A stretch of 49,298 nucleotides of DNA from Planctomycetota bacterium (GTDB taxonomy: Bacteria; Planctomycetota; B15-G4): positions 1 to 49,298 of the forward strand of contig JAJDER010000006.1 in NCBI GenBank assembly GCA_029259725.1, written 5' to 3'. The position numbers and the translations under genes are program-made. Below, piece by piece: positions 17,101 through 25,010 of the stretch. The first letter of the stretch is position 1, and each line of letters begins with the position of its first letter. The notes below the pieces were generated by a model. That model had not been told where the DNA came from, ran no database searches, and saw only the letters and a program-made list of their open reading frames with translations.

Positions 17101-17875
17101 GGGCCCGGCGCGCGGCATCGGCGGCCTCGAGTACGGCGTGCGCTGGATCGGTCGCCTGGTCCCGCCCGAGACCGGGCCGTATCGCTTCCAGCTCGTCAGC
17201 GCGGGCGGCGTGCGGCTGTGGATCGACGACGAACTCGTGCTCGACGCCTGGGACGACGACACCGAGGGCTTCCGCGCGAGCAGGCTGGTGGGGCTGGGCG
17301 CCGGCCGCGAGGTGGACCTGCGCGTCGAGCACCGGCACAGCGGCGCGCATCGTCGCGTGACGCTGTACTGGACGCGCCCGTCCCAGGCTGCGCCCGGTCG
17401 CGCCGTGGCGCGGGAACTGCTCCGGCGCGTGGAGCAGGACGGGACTTCGCTGCTCGTGCTCGACCGCACCGACGCCTGGGCCCGGGTGCTCGCGGAGTCG
17501 GGCGGGCCGGCCTGTGAGGGCACCCTGCCCATGGGTCGCTACTGGATGGGCGGCGGATACCTCGCGCGCGCTCATCCCCTGCTGGCCGGCCTGCCCGTGA
17601 ACGGCGCGTTGAACTGGGAGTACCAGGAACTCGTCCACTACGGCGCCGTGCGCGATGGCGTGCTGTTCGGGCCCGAGGTGGAGACCGTCGTGGCCTGCGT
17701 CAGCGATCACCAGGCGGCCGTCGGCACCGCGCTGGGACTCGGCCGTCACGGCGCCGGTCGCGTGATCTACTGCACGCTCGACGTCGTCACCGGGCTCGAC
17801 ACGCCCCCCGGCCCCGGCGACGTCCCGCGCCTGCTGTTCGCCAACCTGCTCGACGTCGCGGCGGGCGACGGGTGA
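14102..17875 (+). CDS. glycoside hydrolase family 2 lipoprotein with PA14 domain
   Basis: A 1257-aa lipoprotein with lipobox LAGC within the first 30 residues. A low-complexity linker built of DSAA-type repeats and Pro/Ala follows to about residue 110. The GH2 sugar-binding jelly roll is next (SWWHTTFTAP, RLRAEVFLDRELLGYDAVGG), then an Ig-like domain, then the TIM barrel beginning FRLNGRRVFLLSAISW. The acid/base Glu is in LLNMINEAT (about Glu524); the nucleophile candidate is in VFWGEEGAIG (about Glu617-618). A PA14 domain lies at about 970-1090 (LAQYFAHADLSG to VTLYWTRPSQ), often carbohydrate-binding. The GTG start is supported by TAGGAT exactly 6 nt upstream. Substrate class (beta-galactoside, glucuronide or mannoside) cannot be fixed. 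Confidence 0.9.
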   Translation: MFHPAALPSSAPRLVVLVALALFLAGCGDSAADSAAHSAVDTVGDSAAADNPAPPAAAPPRAESPSDPASARTPPAPVVPAPVSLPTVELPAVRLPPVDLAPRLELDLTDGAWTLWLDDEAAWIDDELHLPGADVAGLPARPPTPGWEVLVDSGRAVTVPSTVETWTWDERGDHRGVSWWHTTFTAPASASGRSVRLAFASVRLRAEVFLDRELLGYDAVGGTPFEVDISDRVRPGELHELAVRVTDPGGNFDWIDHTAHWWGRQRIPPSHGFGGITGPVRLVVTDAVHVADIAVFNTERPDTVEVEVQVRNDGPAEARRHLMLSLATAENPARPFPVSFTADVTCPPGTATVLRQKVRVGDAALWTLDDPRLHLARVDLRASFDGPVLDRAAQRFGFRSFTLDGVGDDAIFRLNGRRVFLLSAISWGFWPVTGSVPLPGLPGQQVHAARALGLNMLNHHRNRAAPGLLDVQDELGLLAYEEPGGYWCQEGDALTFALAREKWLRVVKRDRSHPSLVLLNMINEATVEPDERMLADLRAAQALDPSRTITFTSAWGDRAGPGGKTHVRPYDEALHVVGWEDWHDAPGPGVDRDGFYVSPGDYRRFSEVRDEIVFWGEEGAIGMPPRLDEIGVRVETRDRTGQPRGWDGADALARRDAYAALLARPAWRSAFPSLGHMLRSLGDVSYAFHRRAIQNVRLGDVTDGYVINGWEGERFENHSGIVGPWRLPKGSPDRIAETMEPRQLLVRLPQRIAQASFSPRPGARTMVTMRPDVFLVDETELEGPAVLRVRWLAPDGTALAEEQHAVSVTGGDVFGQLLRDDFELRVDAPPGRQLIEAELLTPDGSLLAQGAEDLFLVDWRSRDVPDGGALLESGGRLDGYLRIVKGVDVPSLAEALPATPPVAADGLTQLPAHGLADAGPLRWIAVAGLDPEPREIVPREALRPPAGLDVPRTRHDGSEHPLDAEGNVTGILAQYFAHADLSGHGVSRLDPNVDLASAVTGPARGIGGLEYGVRWIGRLVPPETGPYRFQLVSAGGVRLWIDDELVLDAWDDDTEGFRASRLVGLGAGREVDLRVEHRHSGAHRRVTLYWTRPSQAAPGRAVARELLRRVEQDGTSLLVLDRTDAWARVLAESGGPACEGTLPMGRYWMGGGYLARAHPLLAGLPVNGALNWEYQELVHYGAVRDGVLFGPEVETVVACVSDHQAAVGTALGLGRHGAGRVIYCTLDVVTGLDTPPGPGDVPRLLFANLLDVAAGDG
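14185..14249 (+). repeat. imperfect GACAGCGC minisatellite in the GH2 lipoprotein linker
   Basis: About five diverged units of GACAGCGCNGCC encode DSAADSAAHSAVDTVGDSAA directly after the lipobox. It probably forms a flexible spacer between membrane anchor and enzyme and could vary in length between strains. Confidence 0.6.
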
Positions 17876-17928
17876 CGGGAGCGGGGCGGCTACGCGTGCG
17901 CCGGCCAGCGGTGCCCCGGCCCCGTCAC
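17872..17928. other. hairpin spanning both stop codons of convergent genes
   Basis: GTGACGGG (17872-17879) pairs with CCCGTCAC (17921-17928). After a 2x2 internal loop, CGGGGC (17882-17887) pairs with GCCCCG (17913-17918). The TGA stops of both convergent genes (17873-17875 plus, 17925-17927 minus) lie in the outer stem. There is no T-run; it may act as a bidirectional mRNA 3'-end structure. Confidence 0.45.
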
Positions 17929-20471
17929 GGCGTGGTTCCCTGCAGCCCGTTGGAGGCGGCGAAGCCGGCCGGGCCGACCGGATCGATGATCCAGTGCTGG
18001 AAGAAGATCTGCAGGCCGCCGGGCAGTCCGATCGGCCAGGTGTCGTCGATCATCAGCGCGCCGGCGGCGTCGATGGGGAGGCCCGCGATGACGAGGTTGG
18101 CGGAGGGGACCAGGGTGCCCCCCTTGAAGGGCGCGTCGATCTGCGCGAAGCCGATGATCAGCGCGGTCACGCTGTTCGGGTTGGCGCGCGTGAGGTTCAG
18201 GGAGAGATCCTCGCCCGGGCTGAGGCCGCCCTTGCCCACGAGCTTGGGCGCGCCGAGCGTGCCGGGCAGCGCGAAGCCGAGGCTCACGAAGTCGGGCTCC
18301 AGGGCGAGACGCACCACGAAGATCCCGTTGGCCACCTCGTCGAACGCGCCCGGCGTGGACACGAAGTCGAAGCCGTCCGGGCTGCCCGTCACGATGACGT
18401 GCGAGTCTCCGTCGCCGAGGACGGCCGCGCCGAATGCACAGCCGAAGCCAAGGGTGCCCAGGTAGGTCCCGTAGAGGAGCTGGGTGCCGTCTCCCGAGAG
18501 CTTCACGACATAGGCGTCACACCAGTCCGAGAGCACCTCTTGGTGGGCGCCGGGGGTGACCGGGAAGTCGGCCGAGTGTGTCTGACCCGTCAGCAGGACC
18601 CCGCCGTCGTCCGCGATGGCGATGTCTTCCGGGAGGTCCAATAACGAGCCACCGAGGTAGGTGGCCCACTCCACGGTCGAGCCGGTCGCGTCGAGCCGGA
18701 GAACCGCGGTGTCGAGGCCCCCGTTGGAGCTCTCGTCGTAGGCGCCGGGCGTTGGAACAAAGAAGGTGGGGGTTGGGTCTTGCTGAATTCCGGCGAGGTA
18801 CACGTTTCCGACGGAGTCGACGGCTGCGGCATCGGGCTCCAGCGTGGCGAAGGTCGAATAGATGAGACCCTGGCCGGGATCGGAGTGGAACCGCGTGACG
18901 AAACCGGCCCCGTTCCTCGGCCAGTCCTCGATCCAGGCGCCAGGAGTCGTTGTGAACTGGGCGGCCGAAGAGAAGCCGGCGAGGACGATCGACCCGTCGT
19001 CCAGGAACGAGACGAACTCGGCCTCGTCGCCCGGTCCGGATCCTCCGAAGAACGTGGAGTAGGTGAGCTGTGAGGGGCCCGACTCGGCGGGATCGAGAAG
19101 GGTGAGGTACGCATCCGAGACTCCCGCCAGGTTGGGCCGGAAGGCGTCGGCGGACGTCGGGAAGTCGGGTGAATCCGTCTTCCCGGCAACGGCAATGCAG
19201 CCGTCGCTGCGTGTGGAGACTCCCTTGGGACCGTCAGACTTGCTCCCTCCCAGGAGCGTGCTGAAGAGGAGCGTCGAGCCGGTCGCATCCAGCTGCGACA
19301 CGAACACGTCGATCGTCCCCCCCGCATATGTGCTTTGGAAGGCACCCGCTGTCGTGGGAAATCCGTCGCCTTGGGTCTCTCCTACGACCACGATCGATCC
19401 GTCGTCGGCAAGGTCAACCCGAAAGGCTCCGTCGAAGAGGTCGAGGGATCCGAGGTAGGTGGAGAAGACGAGCTCCGAGCCCGTTGGGTCCAGGCAGGTC
19501 ACGAACGCATCATCAGCGGGAAAGACGAGCGTGTTGTTGAACGTCTCGTCGAAGGCGCCGGGCGAAACCGGGAAGTCGTCCGACTCCGTCGAGCCCACGA
19601 GGATCACGGAGCCGTCGTCGCGCAGCGCCATGTCGCCAACGCCGTCGCCGTCGTTGCCGCCGAGAAAGGTGGCCCAGCTCAGGCCCGGGTCGATGACGAC
19701 GGGTGTCCGCGCGAGAGTCCCGGGCAGCTCGAACCCGAACACGTCTCGATCCAGCAGGCGGTAGCGGCAGGGAACGGACTCGCCGTCCAGCAGGCTGAAC
19801 GCCAGGGGCGGAGACTGCCGCAGGGTGCCGGCCGCGCAGTGGAGCAGCAGGGCACCGTCGGCGGCAAGCGAGAGGGAGTCCACGCCCTCGCAGCGAATGC
19901 GCACGTCGTCCAGGGCCGCGTCGGCCTCCAGGATCAGGTCGTACTCGAGCACGCCGCCGCCGTCGCGGTAACGGACCGAGATGCCTGGATAGACATCTTC
20001 CATCATGACACTCGTGAAAGCAGGCACGTCGGTGTGCCAGCCTTCGGGCGAGGCACCGAGGAAGTAGTGATACTTCCCGCGCAAGCGCTGCTCACCGACA
20101 GGGCGGGTGATCGGTGTGCCTCCCTCGAAGATCAGTCCGACGACGTGAAGACCTCGCTGCCCGAAGGGCACGGCGAGTCGGAGCCCGTCGGCTCGGAGCG
20201 TCGCGCGGCCGGATGGAGACCGTGCCGAGAACAGGGTCTCCGTGCGCCACTGGCCGTGGTTGGGGATGAAGGCGAGCGGCAGGTGTTGGAGCGATGGGAG
20301 CGCGTCGTGCTTGGCCAACGGTCGAGACGGAGCGGTCGACTCCGCGGGAGCGGCGTCGGTCAGGTGCTCGGGCGTGGCGTCATGCGCGGCCTCGAACCGC
20401 TCACGCGACGCGAGCAGCGCGCCGCCGACCACGCAGGCGGCGAGGAGAGCTGCTGGAAGGACTCTGCTCAT
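17925..20471 (-). CDS. secreted SBBP-repeat beta-propeller protein with FKGG C-terminal domain
   Basis: An 848-aa protein with a signal peptide (about 1-21). Residues ~65-250 form the ENRGQ/DUF7948-like domain (FIPNHGQWRTETLF, YHYFLGASPEGWHTDVPAF, YPGISVRYRDGGGVLEYDL). SBBP repeats follow, for example LSWATFLGGNDGDGVGDMAL, GSVILVGSTESDDFPVSPGA and VEWATYLGGSLLDLPEDIAI. Residues ~735-848 are the shared C-terminal domain (APFKGGTLVPSANLVIAGLP, GFAASNGLQGTTP). Only 14 nt separate its ATG from the FG-GAP gene stop upstream, so the two probably share an operon. Codon use looks more relaxed than in neighbouring genes. Confidence 0.9.
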   Translation of the reverse strand: MSRVLPAALLAACVVGGALLASRERFEAAHDATPEHLTDAAPAESTAPSRPLAKHDALPSLQHLPLAFIPNHGQWRTETLFSARSPSGRATLRADGLRLAVPFGQRGLHVVGLIFEGGTPITRPVGEQRLRGKYHYFLGASPEGWHTDVPAFTSVMMEDVYPGISVRYRDGGGVLEYDLILEADAALDDVRIRCEGVDSLSLAADGALLLHCAAGTLRQSPPLAFSLLDGESVPCRYRLLDRDVFGFELPGTLARTPVVIDPGLSWATFLGGNDGDGVGDMALRDDGSVILVGSTESDDFPVSPGAFDETFNNTLVFPADDAFVTCLDPTGSELVFSTYLGSLDLFDGAFRVDLADDGSIVVVGETQGDGFPTTAGAFQSTYAGGTIDVFVSQLDATGSTLLFSTLLGGSKSDGPKGVSTRSDGCIAVAGKTDSPDFPTSADAFRPNLAGVSDAYLTLLDPAESGPSQLTYSTFFGGSGPGDEAEFVSFLDDGSIVLAGFSSAAQFTTTPGAWIEDWPRNGAGFVTRFHSDPGQGLIYSTFATLEPDAAAVDSVGNVYLAGIQQDPTPTFFVPTPGAYDESSNGGLDTAVLRLDATGSTVEWATYLGGSLLDLPEDIAIADDGGVLLTGQTHSADFPVTPGAHQEVLSDWCDAYVVKLSGDGTQLLYGTYLGTLGFGCAFGAAVLGDGDSHVIVTGSPDGFDFVSTPGAFDEVANGIFVVRLALEPDFVSLGFALPGTLGAPKLVGKGGLSPGEDLSLNLTRANPNSVTALIIGFAQIDAPFKGGTLVPSANLVIAGLPIDAAGALMIDDTWPIGLPGGLQIFFQHWIIDPVGPAGFAASNGLQGTTP

Positions 20472-20485
20472 CAGCTCAGTTCTCG

Positions 20486-22152
20486 CTAGGGGCCGCCGAC
20501 CAGGGCCTCGAGGGTGGTTCCCTTGAAGAGATAGACACGACCGACCTCCGTGTCGTTATCGCCTCCGTCGTGCGTCGAGTACGACTCGCCACCCGAGACG
20601 ACATCGCCCCGACCGTCGCCGTCCTGGTCGTAGACGAGCACCGCGAGGCCGATCCGGTCCCGCGGGTCGTCGGAGAGGATCCGGAACCGGGGGTTGGGGC
20701 TGGTTGCTCCCACGATGTAGACGGCTCCTCCGAGACGCCCACCGACATGGTCGCCCCCGGGGCACTCGAAGCCATCCACGCCCTCACGGAACGCGCCGAT
20801 GGCGATGTCATCGAGGAACTCTTCTCCCAGGCCTGAGAACCCGTCGATGTCACCGCCCATGTCGAGAGCATTGCCGAAGAAACCCTGCCCCGGCGCGCCG
20901 GTGATATCAGTGACCAGGTTCGTGCCAAGCTTGAGAAGCAGAGTTCCTCCGAGACTGTCGCCATCGAATGCCCAGACCCTGCCACAGTCTCCCGCTGGGG
21001 CGTCGTCCCAGAAAGGCGAACCGACGACGAGCTCCCTGGCGCCGGAGACGTCCAGCTTGCCTACCGCCAGCGCCCACCCGAAGCCCTCGCCATCCTGGAG
21101 ATCGGGTTGGGTCGCTGGGTCGGCCGAGGGATCAGGCACCACGGCGAAGAGGCTCCCGTTCAGGCCGTTGTGGATCTCCACGAAGCCGTTACCCGTCGTG
21201 ACAGGCGTGCCCATGCCGGGAGTGAACGGCGTCTGCGGAGCACCGATGGCGAACTCGGCGCCCGGGATTCCATCCAGGTCATCCATGACCGCGATCGAGT
21301 GTCCGAAACGATCCGGTCCTCCACCGGCGGATCCTTGGACGTAGACCTGGAGCGGTGCACTCGTGTCCAACAGGATGGCGGGCGGCTCGCAGGGGTTGTA
21401 GATCCCGATCATGACAGGGCCCGCTGCGAGCGTGGCGGAGTCGAAGACGAACACGGTGCCCTGGTAGTTGGTGGTGTCGCCGAGAACACTGCCCGGCGAG
21501 CCGACGAGCAGGTCCTCGGTACCGTTGCCGTCGACATCACCGACGGCCAAGGAGCTCCCCAAGTGCCCGCCGGTGATCGTCCCCTCGAGGACCAGATCAG
21601 CGCACGACTGGGCGTCGATGCGAGTCCCGATGGGAACCTGCGCAGTAGGAACTCCGAACAAGACGTAGACCCGTCCGACCTCGGACCCCGGACTTGCATT
21701 GGCTGGCCAAGCCGGTGCACCGATGGCGATCTCGTCGCGGCCATCGCCGTTCACGTCCGGGACGAAACTGACTGCACCACCGAAGAGGTCGGTCAACCCG
21801 TTGCCCTGGATCGAGAAGTGGGGCGAGAGCGGATTCGCGCCGTCGTAGACCCAGACCTCGTTGACGACCGCGGGGGAGCCCGGGTTGCCGCATCCGCCGA
21901 TGAGCAGGTCGGTGACGCCGTCGCCGTTGTAGTCGCCGTTCGCGGAGAACGAACACCCGAAGTGGTCGCTCGTGCGGCACTCGGGTATCCCGCTGGCGAC
22001 GGGCTTGGGGATTCCCTCGCAGGTTCCCACCGGGTGCGGATCAGGACTCGCCCACGTGATGTCCGCATCACACGGACGGATGGTCGTCAGTTGGGGGGGG
22101 CACTCAGCATTCCGGATACGGACGCGAGGATGACCGCGGCGATGGACAGCAT
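20486..22152 (-). CDS. secreted FG-GAP (integrin-alpha-like) propeller protein, frame broken at a C8 tract
   Basis: The uninterrupted frame starts at a GTG at 22030 and encodes 514 aa with seven FG-GAP-like repeats (GDYNGDGVTDLLIGG, PDVNGDGRDEIAIGAP, GDVDGNGTEDLLVGSPGS, VYDQDGDGRGDVVSGG and others), fitting one seven-bladed propeller, but it has no signal peptide. In another frame, an ATG at 22152 with AGGGAGAAGAAG just upstream encodes MLSIAAVILASVSGMLSAPP, a signal peptide, then stops at TGA just after a run of eight C (22093-22100). Nine C would join signal and propeller into one ~555-aa protein. The break may be an assembly error, a phase-variable tract or a real mutation. It lacks the FKGG domain and lies upstream of the SBBP gene. 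Confidence 0.75.
22093..22100 (-). repeat. C8 homopolymer at the signal-peptide junction
   Basis: Eight consecutive C on the coding (minus) strand lie at codons 18-20 of the signal-peptide frame. The tract length decides whether the FG-GAP protein is secreted in full or ends after 21 residues. Confidence 0.7.
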
Positions 22153-22182
22153 CTTCTTCTCCCTGGAGTCCCTCCAGCCTAC

Positions 22183-22188
22183 CGCGGT
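22183..22188 (-). promoter_or_regulatory. -10-like TAGGCT before the FG-GAP gene
   Basis: On the minus strand TAGGCT is followed by a leader with a purine-rich ribosome binding site and the ATG at 22152. TCGACG lies 17 nt upstream of it as a possible -35 (four of six consensus bases). This supports 22152 as the original start of the gene. Confidence 0.4.
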
Positions 22189-22314
22189 CCCCCGGAACCG
22201 TCGACGAATCCAGGGGCCTTGCTTGAGCAAAGGGTGAGGGCGGAGAAGGGTGCCGATCGGCCGCTTGTGCTGGTTGAGTGCGGCTTCCTCGACGCGCTGG
22301 TACCCCGGGCCCGC

Positions 22315-24858
22315 CTACCCGTCGTCCTCGGCATCGAGGTAGCCGAGCTGACGCAACGCGCGCCGCGTCTCGGGGTCGAGATCACGCTCGCGTGACGCGG
22401 TCTCGTCGCGCTGCTCGCGGTAGCTGACGATCGCGTGCTGCAGGGTTGCGACGTCGTCCTCGCGGGCCGCCGACAGCTCGGTGTGCTCGGCCGGATCCGC
22501 GCGCAGGTCGAAGAGCAGCGTCGCCGGCTCGCCCAGGTCCTCGTTCTCGTGCCGCCAGCGCAGGTGCAGCTTGAGGCCGTCGCGCACCAGGGCCGACTCG
22601 CGGGCGTAACTGGTGTGCAGGTCCAGCGGCACGACGCGGCGGCGGGGCGGGTCGAGGGTCTCGGGCGCGAACGGCGGCGGCGGCGTCATGCGCGGGTCGG
22701 GCGTGAGGCCGGCGAGCCGCAGGATCCAGGGCGCGACATCCACCAGGCTCACCGGCTCCGGCACCACGCCGGGTTGCCGCTCGCCACGCAGGTGAGCCGG
22801 GAGGCGCACGATCAACGGGACGCGCGCGACGGGCTCGTAGAGCGAACGCCCGTGCCCGAAGTGATCGTGCTCGCCGAACTCCTCGCCGTGGTCGGAGGTC
22901 ACGACGACGATCGTGTCCTGCGACAGGCCGGCCGCATCGAGCGCGTCGAGCACGGCGCCGACAAGAGCGTCGGCCATGGTCACGGTGGCGTCGTAGTAGG
23001 GCAGCGTGGAGGCCCGCGCCTCGTCGAGCCGCTCGCGGGCGCCGTCGTTGAACGCGCTCGTGGCGCGGTGGTCGATGGGTGCCTCCTCGCCGTCCGGGCC
23101 CAGCAGACCGAAGCGCTGCAGCGCGGCTCGCGACGGCGCGAGGCTGTGCGTGATGTAGGTGTGCAGGAACAGGAAGAAGGGCGCGCCGTGGGGTTGCGCG
23201 GTGATCCAGTCGGCCACGCCGCCCTCCATGAGGCGCCGGTGGCTGGCCTGCCGGCGCGAGCCCGGGCCGCCGCCGTGGCGTTGCAGCAGGTCCATGCCGC
23301 GCCGCGCGTCGAGTGCCCAGACGGGGTCCACCTCGGCGTAGCGGTCGAAGCCCTCGGAGAAGCCGAAGCTCGGCGCGACGAACCCGCCGCCGGTGAAGGC
23401 CGCGGTGTGGTAGCCGGCTTCGGCGAGGATCCGCGCGAGGAACGGCGAACGCTCCGGGTCGAGCCCGGACGACATGCTCTCGGCGCCGTGCGCCACCGGG
23501 AGCGTGCCCGTGAGCAGCGAGGCGTGCGACGGCAGGGTGTAGCTGGACGTGGACCACGCGGAGGCGAAGCGCAGTCCGTGCGCGGCCAGCGCGTCGATGC
23601 GCGGCGTGAGTCCGTCGTCGTTGCCGTAGCAGCCGAGCCGATCGAAGCGCAGCGTGTCGAGACTGATCAGCACGATGTGGGGCGGCGTGTCGGCGGGGCG
23701 ATCCCCCGGTGGCTCGCCGGCCGGGCCGCGCGGCCCGGGCACGGCGCGCAGCAGCGGTTGGGCGAGCCAGGCCGCGGGCGGGTCGTCGGTCGACAGTCCC
23801 TCGACGCGCAGCTCGAGCGTGCCGGGCCGCTCGTCCGACGGGGCGCGCGCGAGGCGCATCGACCGCTCGCGCCAGGCCGGTTCGTCCGGCGAGTGGGGGG
23901 CCTCCAGGTTCTCGACGTGGACGGCCTCGCCGTCGAGGAACCAGCTCAGCCCGAGCATGCCGTCGATCTCCGGCGTGCGAGGGCGCAGACCCACGGCGTG
24001 GTCGAGTCGCCAGGCCGAGTCCGGGGGGAGCTCCGGCAGGGTCCAGGTCAGCCGGGTGCCGGGTACGAGAGCCAGCGCCGTGCGTCGGTCCAGATCCAGG
24101 GACACGTCCACCGTCCCGAGGGCGTCGTGCCGCGGCTCGGCTCCGCTGACGGGCGCGCCGCTTCGCAGGTGATCGGACGCCCGGGAGCGGAAGAGCTGCA
24201 CCTCCTCGAAGTGGACCGACGAGCGCGCCTGGAGCGGCGCGGCGAGGTAGACCACCAGCTCGGTCGTCTCGGGGCCGAGCAGCAGCGGCAGCGAGATCTC
24301 GGCCGTCGCGTTCCCGGCGGACGCGGGGTGCACGAGCAGTCCACCTCCCGAGGCGAACAGCAGACGCACGTCCTCGAGCGAGAGTTCGTCGTCCGCGGCG
24401 ACCGGGCTGCGGCGCTCCTCGACGGCGGCGACGGTCCAGTCCGTGGTGGGTGGTGGGCCCTCGACGCGGACCTGCGCACGCACGATCAGGGCCTCACCAG
24501 GGCGGACACCGGTGGCGACGAGCTGCGCCGGGCCCTCGGCGGTCCCGAGCACCAGGGATCCGCCGGGCCCCTCCCGCGTGGCGAGCCCGAGGCGCAAGCC
24601 GCGAGCGGTCTGGTGCGGCCGCAGCGCGAACCAGCGGTCATCCCCGACCGCGGGGAGCAGTGGATGCGAGGCGATCGGTGCGCGCGCCTCGCCGCGCACG
24701 ATCACCTCCGGCGGCAGCTCGTCGAACAGGCGCCAGGTCGTCTTCGCCCGAGGCGACGCGTCCTGCTCGGCGGTCTGCGCCGGCGTCGAGCCCTGCTCCC
24801 CGCAGGCGGCGAGCACCACCAGCAGGCAGGCGGCGTTGCGGCGGAGGAGGGAGAGCAT
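22315..24858 (-). CDS. sulfatase-superfamily lipoprotein with Thr at the nucleophile position
   Basis: An 847-aa lipoprotein with lipobox LAAC in the first 20 residues. Residues ~25-380 are beta-rich and not recognised (possible carbohydrate-binding or jelly-roll modules). The alkaline-phosphatase/sulfatase fold starts near 400: HIVLISLDTLRFDRLGCYG binds metal, YTLPSHASLLTG carries the nucleophile position as Thr441, and TSDHGEEFGEHDHFGHG holds the second metal site. Since the formylglycine Cys/Ser is replaced by Thr, and the CxPxR Arg by His, it is probably not a classical sulfatase; a phosphoester or phosphoglycol transferase or hydrolase is more likely. The ATG at 24858 was chosen as the first codon giving a lipoprotein signal. 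A -10-like TACCCT lies upstream on the minus strand. The 22153-22314 interval downstream shows only the FG-GAP promoter region. Confidence 0.85.
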   Translation of the reverse strand: MLSLLRRNAACLLVVLAACGEQGSTPAQTAEQDASPRAKTTWRLFDELPPEVIVRGEARAPIASHPLLPAVGDDRWFALRPHQTARGLRLGLATREGPGGSLVLGTAEGPAQLVATGVRPGEALIVRAQVRVEGPPPTTDWTVAAVEERRSPVAADDELSLEDVRLLFASGGGLLVHPASAGNATAEISLPLLLGPETTELVVYLAAPLQARSSVHFEEVQLFRSRASDHLRSGAPVSGAEPRHDALGTVDVSLDLDRRTALALVPGTRLTWTLPELPPDSAWRLDHAVGLRPRTPEIDGMLGLSWFLDGEAVHVENLEAPHSPDEPAWRERSMRLARAPSDERPGTLELRVEGLSTDDPPAAWLAQPLLRAVPGPRGPAGEPPGDRPADTPPHIVLISLDTLRFDRLGCYGNDDGLTPRIDALAAHGLRFASAWSTSSYTLPSHASLLTGTLPVAHGAESMSSGLDPERSPFLARILAEAGYHTAAFTGGGFVAPSFGFSEGFDRYAEVDPVWALDARRGMDLLQRHGGGPGSRRQASHRRLMEGGVADWITAQPHGAPFFLFLHTYITHSLAPSRAALQRFGLLGPDGEEAPIDHRATSAFNDGARERLDEARASTLPYYDATVTMADALVGAVLDALDAAGLSQDTIVVVTSDHGEEFGEHDHFGHGRSLYEPVARVPLIVRLPAHLRGERQPGVVPEPVSLVDVAPWILRLAGLTPDPRMTPPPPFAPETLDPPRRRVVPLDLHTSYARESALVRDGLKLHLRWRHENEDLGEPATLLFDLRADPAEHTELSAAREDDVATLQHAIVSYREQRDETASRERDLDPETRRALRQLGYLDAEDDG

Positions 24859-25010
24859 CGCGAGGGGCCGCGGGAGGTGCAGAAGGCAACAAACGGGCCC
24901 CAGGGTAGCGATGGGAGATCCGGTTGCACGGTCGGCGCCCGGGCTGCGCCTTTCGGGATGTGGGGCACGCCGCCCCCGCCGCTCACCCACATCCGACCGG
25001 GAGACGAACC

